NCBI GenBank assembly: GCA_009193035.1
Contig: SWDT01000061.1
Location: 372,001-436,000 of the forward strand
Length of the DNA stretch: 64,000 nt
Reading direction: 5' to 3'
DNA from: Halicephalobus mephisto
Taxonomy: Eukaryota; Nematoda; Chromadorea; Rhabditida; Panagrolaimidae
Each line of letters starts with the position of its first letter. Position 1 is the stretch's first letter. This document shows, piece after piece, positions 1-10,826 of this stretch. Position numbers and translations under genes: made by a program. The notes below the pieces were generated by a model. It did no database searches and was not told the DNA's origin. It saw nothing but the letters and a program-made list of their open reading frames with translations.

Positions 1-1973
1 TTAGAGTTTTGTGGATTTAAAATTGTTTTTGATTCTTTAATATATTCTCCCATCATTTTTTGGACAATTATTATTGTATAATTTTAAATGATAATCCGTA
101 TTTGATAACATCACTTTTTCTAAAACCCACGATTTTTTTGATAAATTTTGTAAATGACCTTGATATTCACTTTTCGTTTTTATTTATAAAGTAGTTTATC
201 TTTAAATATGGTCAAATATAATTTTTTGAAACTTTGTTTTCATTTTTAGATATAAAATCATAAGTTTTTTGATTTATCGGAACAGGTTTGCCAAAAACTA
301 AATTTTACAATCGGTTATCACTTCTAAATAAGGCTGGATTTTTGCTTTTTCATGCATTTGATCGTGAAAAAAAAGTATTAGTGTGTCTTTTTTCACTGAA
401 TGTATTTCCCTATGTGATATTTTTCCCAGTTTTCTCTTTAAGAAAGGGTGGGGGATAGGAAAGATGCGCGATTTGCCGTCAGTCGGAGAGAATCCTGTCC
501 TGAAGAAAAGCTCTAAGTTGTTGGGTTTTGAATGTTTTTGCCCTCCGGCTGGAATGTCAAAGTCGAACTGGATGAGAGAGAAATTCTGCAACTGATCAAA
601 TGTAGAATTGTCTTTTTTTTTTCTTTAAAAACAAAACCGCTATACTTGGAAGTTTTTAAATTTTATTGATTTTTGGATTTTTTTATTATTAAATGTGAAA
701 GAAAAATTTAAATTTTATATTTTTTGAGCTTAGTTTAGATATAAACTAATGACATATCGGCGAAAAAAATAGTTTTGCTTGCTAACTATGTATAATAAAA
801 AACTTGCTAGCTGAGGAAATGGGACAAGTTAATCGTTTCAAGCTCACACTTTGATTTTTTTTTCGGAAATCGACTGCAGACAGATTGCGTCTGACTGGCT
901 AGTTTAAGGCTTGAGAAAGAAATGCAATTGACAATATTGTTTTATAGATTTTAAGAAATATTTTGAATTTTTGAATAGTTATTTTTGTTGATTTTGTAAT
1001 TTTTTTTATCGATTAATCAAGAGAATAGATCTAATTTAAGAAAGTTTATTTTTCTTTGTTGACCGAAATTGACTTTCTAGAAGGTTTTTTTTTATTTATT
1101 TTATTTTTGTTTTATCAGTTGATCAGTGTTCTGATGAACTAGGACTTCGGTACAACGACTATTCTCTTTATTTCGTTTATTTAGCTGATTGATTTTTTAA
1201 AATTTTTTGGATTAGAGATTTTGCAACCTTTGACCGGAATTTTGAATTGTTTGGATTTCTGTATCGGAAATGGATATATTTATCTGGCTTTTTTTTGTTT
1301 TTTTTGATTTGGTTTAAATTTTGGATTTTTGTGTAAAAAATAATTTTTGGTTTGGAATTTATGGATCCACTTGGTCAAGAGAAGTCTATCCACCCATTGC
1401 GAATTGTTGGTCCAACCTGTTTTAAGTTTTTTTTTCTTAGAATGAAGTCTGCTTAAAAGTGGTTTTAGTGATGGGGAATAACTTTTCATTGAAATTGATG
1501 ATATCTGAGATATTTTTTTTTATTTTTTTTAATGTCCTGTCTTTTTGATAATAATGGCGCCGTCTGTTATATTGGATTTGCATTTGATAAAAACAGCTGA
1601 TATGTTTTGTCTTTCTGTATTTTTATATTGTTGGTTTTTACTTGACTGACATTTAATAGTTTATCATTTTTATATGGTTTCAATCATTATTTTAATTATC
1701 TTGATAAATCCAGAAAACTGTCAGTTTTGTTTGATAGGTTTTTATCTGTTTTATTTTTTTCTATCGTGACGAGTCGTGGATTCATTAAATATAAAATTAA
1801 ATATAAAATTAAAAGCAAAATTTTTTTAGCATCTAGTGTGCTTTGGGCTCGATAGTTGCTGGTAAACTATATTCCGAAAAAATTTTTTTCTTGCCGATTT
1901 TTTAATTTTGAAATATTACAACAATTTTGACTTATTAGATCAGATTCTATAATTTTATAGTATATATTGTTTA
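1..1973. other. Intergenic, no gene seen
   Basis: AT-rich with long T runs. Two short opposed open frames near 298-595 overlap each other, lack splice context or recognisable motifs, and look like chance. The last part is probably the 5' flank of the gene that starts at 1974. I see no tRNA or convincing repeat array here. Confidence 0.6.
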
Positions 1974-3290
1974 ATGACCGATACATTGGTCAATTGTTTA
2001 TCGTCAGATTCTAACGTTTTAAGCCCTAAGGAACCGACTCGTGGGAATGTTTTGTCATCTTGTGGATCTAGTAATATATCATCTTATTCTAAAAATTGTG
2101 TATCGAAATTATCAAATTCATCATTAAATCGTCGTCGTCATGGTAGTAATGTTTCTAGAAATTCTCTTCGTGGAAAACAATCGGGATTATCACAAACAAC
2201 TCCGTCAAGTTCACCATCACCTGAGGCAACTAATAGAGTTAAGCAAATTTCAAGAAAAAATAGAAAATTATTTAAAAAAAGAAATAAGGGAAATTCAGGA
2301 AATTTATCACCATCGGCTGTATCTAGTTGTTCACTTACGTCTATTGCAACAACGTCTAGTGGACATGGTAGTACGGGAAGCTTATCGAGAGTTATTAATG
2401 ATTCAGAAGAAATTTTATCATGCGCAAATCAAAATGAAAAATGTTCGTCGTCATCTGCAGCATCATCTGCAGGGTTTTGTGATATGACATCAACGGATGA
2501 TGTTGATGAAGATGATTTTAATGAAAGATCAGTTTTAATTAATTATTGTGATGATTTAGTATTTTTTGATCCATCGTATTCGCCGAATTTTGGTTATAAT
2601 CGTCAATGGTCATCACCGGCTGTATTGTCGAATTTGACGAAAAATAAAAATGGAAGAAGGAATAGAAAAAAATCAAATGTTCAACAATGTTTGGATTTTT
2701 CAAATCCAGAAGTTCAAAAATATTATCATCAACAACGGTTATTTTATCGTATTATATATGAACAACAATTTGCTGCAATGAATGCAATAACAATTGTTAA
2801 AGATGAAAAAATTAAAGAAAAATCGAAAAATAATAGATATGTTCCACATCAACATTTAGGATTGCCACCTATAGCACCACCACCTGTTACGTCATCGGGT
2901 TTTTGTTATCCTAATTATGATGATTTTATTAGTTCATCTGATTTTTTGGGAATTCAAAGTTCATGTGAAGCTGCATTTTTTGAAAGATTAAGAGCAAATG
3001 CTATTAGAAAACCTAAAAGTTTAAAATCATGGCTTGAAAGTGGAATGATGTTTTGTAAAAAATCAAATTTAGAAAATAAACCAAAAATAATTTCAAATAT
3101 TAATAGATCTATTTCAATTCCATCAAATAATTCAAATATTAAAAATTTGAAAATTAGTCCTGATTGTATTCAATTTCGTGCTGAATTTCGTCGACAAATT
3201 CGTGAAAGATTATTAGGAAATACAGTAAATAATGATAATAATGATGATGGAAATAATAGGTTGGGGTTTAAAAGTTGTTTTTTAAAATGA
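1974..3290 (+). CDS. Unrecognised Ser/Asn-rich low-complexity protein
   Basis: Single long open frame of 438 codons from ATG 1974, far longer than expected by chance in such AT-rich DNA. The first 170 residues are Ser/Asn/Arg-rich with basic patches, followed by an acidic stretch (DDVDEDDFNERS). Residues about 235-400 look more ordered, with aromatic and charged residues including YYHQQRLFYRIIYEQQF and a Pro-rich LPPIAPPP. I recognise no domain. The last residues may be intronic: a donor at 3260 (AG|GTTGGG) would join in frame to a candidate exon 3498-3562, then to one at 4018-4114 ending in TGA, but both donors are weak. It lies 1.2 kb upstream of gld-2 on the same strand, so it could be an operon partner or, less likely, 5' exons of gld-2 itself. 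Real coding is likely; the 3' structure is uncertain. Confidence 0.6.
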   Translation: MTDTLVNCLSSDSNVLSPKEPTRGNVLSSCGSSNISSYSKNCVSKLSNSSLNRRRHGSNVSRNSLRGKQSGLSQTTPSSSPSPEATNRVKQISRKNRKLFKKRNKGNSGNLSPSAVSSCSLTSIATTSSGHGSTGSLSRVINDSEEILSCANQNEKCSSSSAASSAGFCDMTSTDDVDEDDFNERSVLINYCDDLVFFDPSYSPNFGYNRQWSSPAVLSNLTKNKNGRRNRKKSNVQQCLDFSNPEVQKYYHQQRLFYRIIYEQQFAAMNAITIVKDEKIKEKSKNNRYVPHQHLGLPPIAPPPVTSSGFCYPNYDDFISSSDFLGIQSSCEAAFFERLRANAIRKPKSLKSWLESGMMFCKKSNLENKPKIISNINRSISIPSNNSNIKNLKISPDCIQFRAEFRRQIRERLLGNTVNNDNNDDGNNRLGFKSCFLK

Positions 3291-4492
3291 TTTTTAAAAT
3301 TTTTGGAAATTTTTATAATTTTAAAAAAGTTTTAATTTTTATAATTTTTAAAAAAGTTTTGATTTTTATAATTTTATATATAATTTTCAAAAAGTTTTGA
3401 TTTTTATAATTTTTCAAAACTTTGATTTATAGTTTTTAAATTTTTGCATGATTTTTGTGGTTTTTTAAAAACTTTATTTATAATTTGTATTTTTTAGCTC
3501 TGTGGCTCCTGCTTCTGATCACAACGATTTTGCAACTACTCCTCCGGCGACAGGAAAAATTGGTTGGTTTTGGTTTTTATAGTTAAACTTGTTTGGCTTT
3601 GAAATATGAAGGAAATTTACTGGAAATGTCATTATTTTGTTGTTTAAAAAGTAATTTTAAGATTTTTGTAGAATATTTAGATTTTTTGAATTGTGGATTT
3701 CGCGCCAATTTGGCAAAATCTGCGTAACAGTAGAGAGTGGGTGTGGACTTTTTGTTTCCTTCATCTCTCTTCCAGTTTTTTTATTTTGTTTTATCTCTTG
3801 TTTTTTGTGGCATTTCCCGATATTCATTGTCGTTTTCCCACTAAATCCTAGACATGAGACGTTTTGTCTAATTGTCCATAGGCACTTTTTATATAAGAGA
3901 GATTTGTGTAGGTCATTTGGTTCTTTTCCTATATTGTTCCAAGTTTTTTTGGAAGGTTTCAACTGGAAAACTACGACAGTAAACCAGTCTTGTTGTTGAT
4001 TTTTTATTAGTTTCCAGGATTTGTGGAATGGAAATGTCTACGCCGTGGTGATGAACAGCTCCTAATTTGCGCTGTCAATCATTTTCGCTTCTCAAACTGC
4101 TTTTTATCATCCTATTGAAAAACAAAAAAGTTTTAATAGCATGTGTATGCGCAATTAGATGAGAAATCGCCAGTTGTTAGCTATATCCTAAGAGGAAATT
4201 GTCTAGTAAAGTTTATTGTTGGGATTTTTCCATCGATAATTGTTTAAATTTATCTGTTTTGCTTTTTGAATTGATTAATTTCCTAAGGTGAATTTTCGTT
4301 TTACTGTTCGTATTTTATCAAGGTCATACAGTTGGAAAAGACTGTACTGACTGGCTTTTTTGACAGTTTTATATCTCCGATATAATTGTCGTGTCTGTTA
4401 ACAATCTCAACAATCGTGTTGGACTCATTTTTATGTATTCTGTTTGTTTTAGGTAATTTGTGTAATTTGTAATATTTTATTTGATATTCTAA
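3291..4492. other. Gap before gld-2 with two candidate exons and a trans-splice acceptor
   Basis: Mostly T-rich. It holds two possible small exons of the upstream gene: 3498-3562 (acceptor TTTTTAG, encodes SVAPASDHNDF...) and 4018-4114 (acceptor TTTCCAG, opens with GFVEWKCLRRG and ends TGA). Their phases agree with the 1974 gene, but the donors are poor. A good acceptor, TTGTTTTAG, ends at 4452, 45 bases before the gld-2 ATG, and is a likely spliced-leader site. Confidence 0.4.
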
Positions 4493-4501
4493 ATGTCATG
4501 A
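4493..4501 (+). other. Minimal upstream ORF overlapping gld-2 start
   Basis: ATG-TCA-TGA lies downstream of the probable leader acceptor at 4452. Its stop overlaps the main start as ATGA. This geometry could make translation of the poly(A) polymerase depend on leaky scanning or reinitiation. The pattern is seen directly; the function is inferred. Confidence 0.5.
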
Positions 4502-6398
4502 AGGGTAATAGGACGAGGATGAGTTCTCCGATTCAATTTGAATTTTCCCTGAATATGGCTGAATTTCCCAGTATAGATAGTGGCATTTCCAGTGGAGCTA
4601 GTGATGAATTAGAACCCCCTTCGATCTCAAAACAAAAACGCAAAGCGCTATCGAAACAGACAAAGTGGAGGAAGATCAGTGAGATCGTTTTATCTGAAGC
4701 TCCAGATGGTAGGTTTATGCAAATATGCATTACAATAACAAAATCTAGCATTTGTGCCATCTCATCGGTGTGCCGCAGATTTTCTTGATTTATCATTTTT
4801 TACTATGAGTGGAGGATCGAACAGGAGGAACAATGTTGGAAATCTAAAGAAGGGTGGTCAAAAAAATTCGTCTAATTATGCTCCTGTATTAAAATTCTTC
4901 ATATTTTCAAAGCCAACAATTTCAATTGGTTCTTTATTAATTAATTAGTTTGTTTTTTGTTGATTATGTGTTTGCAGGTGAAAGCGGATATCATAGTGAG
5001 ACTTCTCCTATTAATATAAATGATGGCGATCCTGATGCTAATTCTGCTCCGAGAAACTATAGTGAAGTTGTAGCAGGTAATGGTAAATCGGATGAACAAT
5101 CTCCATCGACATCATCACCTCGGACATATAGTGCTGTTGTTGCTGGAAATGTACCAAGAGCTAATGGAATTTTGCGTGGTAATTCAAAAACTGGTGATCA
5201 AGAACAAATTGCAAAAGCTATTCCATTGACAACTATTTCCAGAATGGATATTCTGAGTGACAATATTTGCTTGTACTATGAGAAGGTTACTCAATCGGAA
5301 GGAACATTATTTAAGAAGCTGAGGTTACGTGATGCACTATACTATCGGATCGCACATTATTTTCCCGTATGCGGTCTGTATATTGTTGGCTCATCTCTTA
5401 ATGGTTTTGGAAATGATAAGTCGGACATGGATCTCTGTCTTATGATTACTAATCAAGAGGTGATTTTTATTTTGTTTGTTTTTTAAATTTTTGTGAATTT
5501 TAGCTTGATCAGAAAACTGATGCTATTAATGTGCTTAGAACGGTGGAATATTTGGTATCTAGTCTTCCGGAATTACAAAGTTGCCAACTTATCGAGGCAA
5601 AGGTTCCTATTCTTAGAATTGTTTTTAAAGATGGATTAACTGTTGATCTAAACGCCAATAATTCTGTTGCAATCAGAAATACTCATTTGTTGTGTTATTA
5701 TGCTTTTAGTAAGTGTTTTAATAGGATTTGATTGTTAGTAAGATGAGTTTTTAGGTGATTGGCGTGTAAGACCTTTGGTATCGATTGTTAAAGAATGGGC
5801 TAAGCGGTGTAATATCAATGATGCTTCGAAAGCTTCGTTTACTTCTTATTCTTTGGTGTTGATGGTTATTCATTTTCTCCAATGTGGTCTTGAGAATCCT
5901 GTTCTACCATCTCTCCAGGATAAGTATCCAGAAGTGTTTGATTCTCGGGTTGATGTACGGACATTGAATGTTTCTGTTAATCTTGATCCTCCTGTACCGA
6001 TAGGAAATCCTGACATTCCCCTAGGACAATTATTGATTGGTTTCTTCAGGTATTATGCTGTAGTTTATAAGTAAGTTTTTTGTTATTGGTTGTTTAATTT
6101 GTTCTGTAATTTTAGCTATGAGAGAAATGTGATTAGTGTCCGTCTAGGCCGGTTGGTTGAAAGAAGCGAGCTAATGAACCGCAACAGGATGCAGTGGAGC
6201 CCGATATGCATTGAAGAACCCTTCACTTTGCTGAATACCGCCCATTCTATATTTGACGTGAATGTTTTCAATGCGATCAGAGCCAAGTTCCAGGAAGCAT
6301 ACGATATACTGAGCCAAACGTACGACATTGAAAAGCTTCTGGATGTGGAACCTTATCGATCACCGTATGCTTTTCAACCATCGAGCTCTCAATCATGA
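4498..6398 (+). CDS. gld-2: GLD-2-type cytoplasmic poly(A) polymerase
   Basis: Predicted exons 4498-4708, 4779-4853, 4978-5459, 5504-5708, 5755-6070 and 6116-6398 give 523 residues in frame. Family role: non-canonical poly(A) polymerase that lengthens mRNA tails in the cytoplasm, central to germline development in nematodes, recruited by RNA-binding partners because it has no RNA-binding domain itself. The nucleotidyltransferase core starts near residue 195: G-S-S at 233-235, the metal-binding pair D-M-D at 245-247, and a third Asp at 304 in TVDLN. A PAP-associated domain follows (PLVSIVKEWAKRC, then GQLLIGFFRYY). The N-terminal 190 residues are disordered and shorter than in C. elegans GLD-2, so upstream exons may be missing. 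The end of exon 2 (4853 or 4856) is the least certain junction. Start chosen at the first ATG of the frame after the acceptor at 4452. Confidence 0.88.
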
Positions 6399-6688
6399 CA
6401 TGCAATGTGGTTCCCTAATTATTTTTTCATTTTCCCAATCCATGATCCCTTGAAAAAGTTGTCAAAATTCCAAGAAAAAGTGTATTTATCACGAAGCGGG
6501 ATTTCCCGAATCTTCCGTGTATTCTTTCACGTGTACTTTTGAGCCTTCTCTTTTCGTGCTTTGCTGCCATAAGCTCTCTTCGTCTACTGGTCACAAGGTT
6601 TCTCAGTTTGTTTGTTTGACCAAATTTGTGTTCAAAAGTTCCAAGAGTTTATGAGTTCAAAATTTATTGCGATAATAAAAAAGATTAT

Positions 6689-9600
6689 TCAACCTCTCCT
6701 GGCGCAATTTGGAACGTTTTGGATGTGGTTGCAAACTCCTAATTCAGGAGCGAATGCTGTACCTGGTGCACAGTCTTTTGGAATCCATCGACCATTTGCA
6801 CATTGGTAGAATTTTCGACAATCTTTTTTGTTTTCTCTGAAACCAGATAATCCGGGATTTTCTGTACAACTGTCGGGAATGTGATCTACAGTATTGGAAT
6901 GACAGGTTCCTTCTGTGCAGGTTTTGGTTTGTTTGTCATATATGGTACCGTATGGACAGATGACATTGATGAATTTTCCGGAAAAACATTTTTGATATTT
7001 TTCGCAATTTGTTGGATTTGGTTTTGTTTCACCATCGAAACAGTGGGGTTTGTTTCGATTGCAATTGTAAGAATAAGTGCATTGTCCTATTGATTCGTCG
7101 AATTTTTGTCCATTATTACATTGTTTTTGGATTGTTTGTCCATTGATGATGACGTAATAACGAGTGCAATCTTTTTCGTCTTGATAAGCGAGTTCGGGAT
7201 ATTGGGATGGTGGTTCGGGGAGTGGTTGGTGGGTTTTATGACAGGATTCGGTTTTGCTGCATCTTCCGTTGATGAATTTCATTTCATTTTTGCATTTTCT
7301 TTTTTTCCATCGGCCATTGATGCATTCTAGGGCTTTTCCGCATTGGAATCGGTGACTGATGCGGGTTCCGGATTCGCAGATGGGGGAGTTTGTGAAGCAA
7401 TGGGAATCGTCGGAAATGCACTTTTGGAGTTGTTCGTTGAAAAATGTCTTGATTGGACATATGAAGGACTTGTAAACTCCGCCATGACATTGGAGGAAGA
7501 CGGAACAATCTCTTTTGTCTGGAATCATGGGGCTTCCGGGATCACAGAAATCCTTCCTGACTTGTTTGAAGACTTTTTCTCTTTCTTCTATCCATTGCGG
7601 TGGAGGTGCTGGAGGGAAAGCTGAACCGAATCTGTCGGCGTCTGCATCGGGAGGAATGAAGATGCTGGTGGTTCTTCCGAATCCTTTTCGACATCTGATT
7701 TTCGGTTTGTAGGAACATCGGCCGGATTCTGAATCGAACGAAGAACCTTCCACGCAGATTCTTTCCACGAATTTCGAGTTGACGCATTCGACGTAACGAG
7801 AGCAATCCGTAGGGTCGACGAATTTTGCATGTTCTTGACAGACGACGCCGGAAACTTCTGAAGGCGATTTGTAGGGCTGGGAGTGACGACAGTAATCACA
7901 TGGACCTGAAAGTGATGAAATCACGGTCATAGTACTGCGAAAAGTAAAAATAAAAATTGCAAAATTATACACATATGGTTTTTAGGATTTCCTGGAAATT
8001 TCCGAAATTTAGGCAAACGAGAAAGGAAGCGAGAGTGAACGAGACAGAGAGTGAGGACCGCGAGTCAATTCTGCCAGATTTGCCATTTTTCTCCTACTTC
8101 TAGGTACCTCGCTCGTCTGCGCGGGAATTCAAAAATTCCAACAATGCATATCGCACTTTTTAAATTACGATATTTACATTGTAAAGATTACACAAGATTT
8201 TATAAAATTATCTCGAAAAGAATATTTAGAACCTCCGAAATTTGAAATTTTCACTGTTTTTCGAAAATTTTCATTTCATTTTTAAAAATTTCGAAATTCG
8301 CTAAATTTTGAAAATCCTGAAATATTCCTACGAAATTCTCGGAAATTCCAGAAACTTTTTTGAGATTCTGGAAATTTCGAAATCTATTAAATTCTATAAA
8401 ATTTTCGAATTTGAAATAATTCTAAAATCTTCTGATTCTGGAAGATTCTAGAAAATTTCACAAGATTCTAATTTTTCAGAAACATGAAAATTTGCAAAAA
8501 CCCACTTGAGTTTTCGTAAGCGGAGTCGGTGCAGGACCGTTTTTCGTAAGTTTTCGTCCTGGGATCGCAGACGAAATAAAATTCGCAGTTGGTGCTTGGG
8601 ATGACGTCACCAGGACGACAAGAATCGTCTTTGGTGTCGTATCTTTTGCAGGAGTTGTCCGGGACACAGGTGATGTCGGTTCTGCTCCAGCGGGTCAGAT
8701 GGGGGCATCGGCCCGGGTGGAAGTCGCCGTTTCTGCACAGGAGGTAATCCCCGCATTGGGGGTTGTAGGACTCCCCTTCCTTGCATTTACCGTAATCTGC
8801 ACAAGCTCCGTCTTCGCTTTTTTCGCAATTTCGCCATTGGGGGTTGTAGAACTGCCCCTCCGGACAAGTCACCAGGACCCAGGGGTCCTTGGGGTTCTCG
8901 TAGGGCCGGCACTCGAAGTACTCCTTGCAATGCCGGGCTTTTCTCCTTTTCCCCGGTTCGCAGATCGAACATCCGGGGACTCTGTAAGCGGCCAAACAAG
9001 ACCCGCTTTTGAAAACCCTTCCCTGAGGGCATCTGAAGAGGTTTGGAGTTCTTCCTTCGCAGAAAACGAATTCAGAAATACAGGACCCCAAGGGAACCCG
9101 CATCCACTCCCATCCGTCGCAACTTTGAAGAGAACATTTGTCCTCTGCCATCGGACGTCTACAGTACCCGTTGGTTTTGTCGTAGATTTTTCCAGATTCG
9201 CAAAATATGAATTCACCGGAATGACAGTCGATGAACCAGTCTTGACAGAAGGCCTGATCGAGTCCTGGCTGGGAGAACCCGGGGAACTTGTTTTTCTCCG
9301 GATCCGGGGGGTACTTACAGTAAGACGAAACGAGAGCGCTTCTGATGGGAGTTGAATCTTGGGGTTCTGGACAGGGGTCGTCATCAACGCAGGAAAGACT
9401 CTCTACATCCAGGGAAGTGCCCTCAGGACACGCGAACGCAGTGGGCTCGATGGACGGGTCGCAAACGAGGCCTTGACGAGAGCACTTCTTCCTGGAATCA
9501 ACGATGATCCCTGGGAATCCGTCACATGCCCTAATAGCTGTCGCAAGGCTTACTGTAGCGGAATTTAATTGATTAAATTCAGTGTCGAAACAAGTTTTGG

Positions 9601-9991
9601 ATTTGAGGGCAGGTTGACAGATGCCGTCGATGATGACTTCTCCGTGAGGACAACTCTCGATTCTGTAGCCGCCGTGTCCTGTGCATCTGAGGTACTTGGA
9701 GGAACAGACGCCGAAAGCCACGACTTCGGCTTTGTAATCATGACAGAAGGCCCCGAACGGGATCACCTCGATTTTGGATTTCCGGTCTTCTTTGCCGCTG
9801 AACCTCTTCTGGAGGAACTGGAAAGCTTCGGATCCTCTAAAATCGTTAAATTCACATGTAAAAAACAAAACTCATATATAAATCATTAAATTAATATATA
9901 AAGCTAAAATAAAAACTTACTCAAAAGTGGAATTGGAAAATTCAGAATTCACAAAAACGAAAAAAAACAAAAAAATGATTCGTTTTTTCAT
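6689..9991 (-). CDS. cbd-1: Secreted multi-chitin-binding-domain protein (CBD-1-like)
   Basis: Three exons on the minus strand, 9991-9921, 9836-8506 and 7905-6689, join in frame to 872 residues. Exon 1 encodes little more than a signal peptide (basic MKKR, then a Phe/Leu/Val-rich core). The rest is about 13 peritrophin-A-like (CBM14) modules with the spaced-Cys pattern, for example FVDPTDCSRYVECVNSKF, MIPDKRDCSVFLQC and NKKDCRKFYQCANGRW. Module 7 is split by intron 2, and the joined residues read NSSPCDYC. In C. elegans CBD-1 has 12 such domains and anchors the eggshell vitelline layer to chitin; here the protein is shorter than the roughly 1300 residues of that protein. Module 11 seems to lack its first Cys. 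GC content and codon choice in exon 2 are higher than in neighbouring genes. A TTTATT (AATAAA on the minus strand) sits just past the stop near 6662. The gene is divergent to prp-18 and convergent with gld-2. Confidence 0.88.
7985..8130. other. GA-rich, GC-rich island inside cbd-1 intron 2
   Basis: Within an otherwise AT-rich intron there is a run of GAGA-type motifs (GCGAGAGTGAACGAGACAGA) followed by CTCGCTCGTCTGCGCGGG. Composition resembles gene-proximal flanks elsewhere in the window (near 57900 and 59150). It could be an internal promoter or enhancer, but there is no direct evidence. Confidence 0.3.
8300..8470. repeat. GATTCTGGAA-type degenerate minisatellite in cbd-1 intron 2
   Basis: Loose tandem copies of a GAAATTCT/GATTCTGGAA unit. 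At 8436-8453 the units form TTCnnGAAnnTTCnnGAA, which fits a four-unit heat-shock element. The same family recurs at many other places in the window. Confidence 0.5.
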
Positions 9992-10826
9992 TTTTGATTA
10001 AAAACTGTAATTTTGGTCTTTGTGAACTTCTTTTATATCAAGGGCCTTCTGATTCACTGGCATTTCTAGAGTGACCTTCTGAAATGAGAAAAATAATGAC
10101 TAATTAAAAATTATCAGCAGTTTCGAAATTATGCCATTATGGAGTTCAGAAGGTCATTGGAGAAATTCTTCCGCGTTCTCGTTGCCGGCAATGTGCAAGT
10201 TTAAACTTGGTTATTCCGAAATCCCCACTTTTTATTTTCATATATCTTCGTAGACATTTTAAAAATCTTGGAAATTAAGAATTACCATAAATTTCGAAAT
10301 AGTCTGTTACGAAACTATAAAAGTTACTTAAAATTCTTCCGCGTTTCTCGTTGCTAGCAATGTGCAAGTTTAAACTTGGTTATTCCGAAATTCCCACTTT
10401 TTATTTTCATATATCTTTGTAAAAATTTTAAAAATAATAGAAATTAAAAATTATCGTAAATTTCGAAATAGTGTTGTAAAATTATAAAAACTGCTTAAAA
10501 TTCTTTTATGTTCTCGTTGCCGGCAATGTGCAGAACCGAATTTGGCTACTTTGCATTCACAATTTGTAATTCTCGTTTTAATTTGTTTTACTTCTTACGA
10601 ATAACGAGGAAATAGCAGTTAATTAAATATTCTTATTAAGTTTGGAACTGATGTCATTACGAAATCCTGAAAACCATCGATAATCCTCATTGCGCCCTTG
10701 TTGCGCGCAACGTGCGAGAGTCAGACTTGACTGTTTCGAAATCTGCATTCTGTCGATTCTCGTTGTTTTCAATTCTTCATTTTCTTAAATTGTATTTTTG
10801 CATTTTTTATTTTTTAAATTTCCAAA
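9992..10826. repeat. Divergent intergenic region with four degenerate direct repeats
   Basis: The shared 5' flank of cbd-1 (-) and prp-18 (+). It carries about four copies of a unit with the core TTCTCGTTGCCGGCAATGTG, beginning near 10167, 10334, 10501 and 10689 (spacing about 165-190). Copies 1 and 2 are nearly identical over about 120 bases; copies 3 and 4 are eroded, and the last reads TTGTTGCGCGCAACGTGCG. Probably promoter-proximal for both genes. Confidence 0.7.

Noticed and set aside
298..595. Overlapping 70- and 97-codon frames on opposite strands
   Set aside because: No motif, no splice context, and each is the shadow of the other; at most one could be real.
8699..9387. Long frames (218 codons on +, 172 on -) over cbd-1 exon 2
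   Set aside because: They are antisense or out-of-frame shadows of the GC-richer CBM14 exon, whose Cys pattern proves the coding frame.
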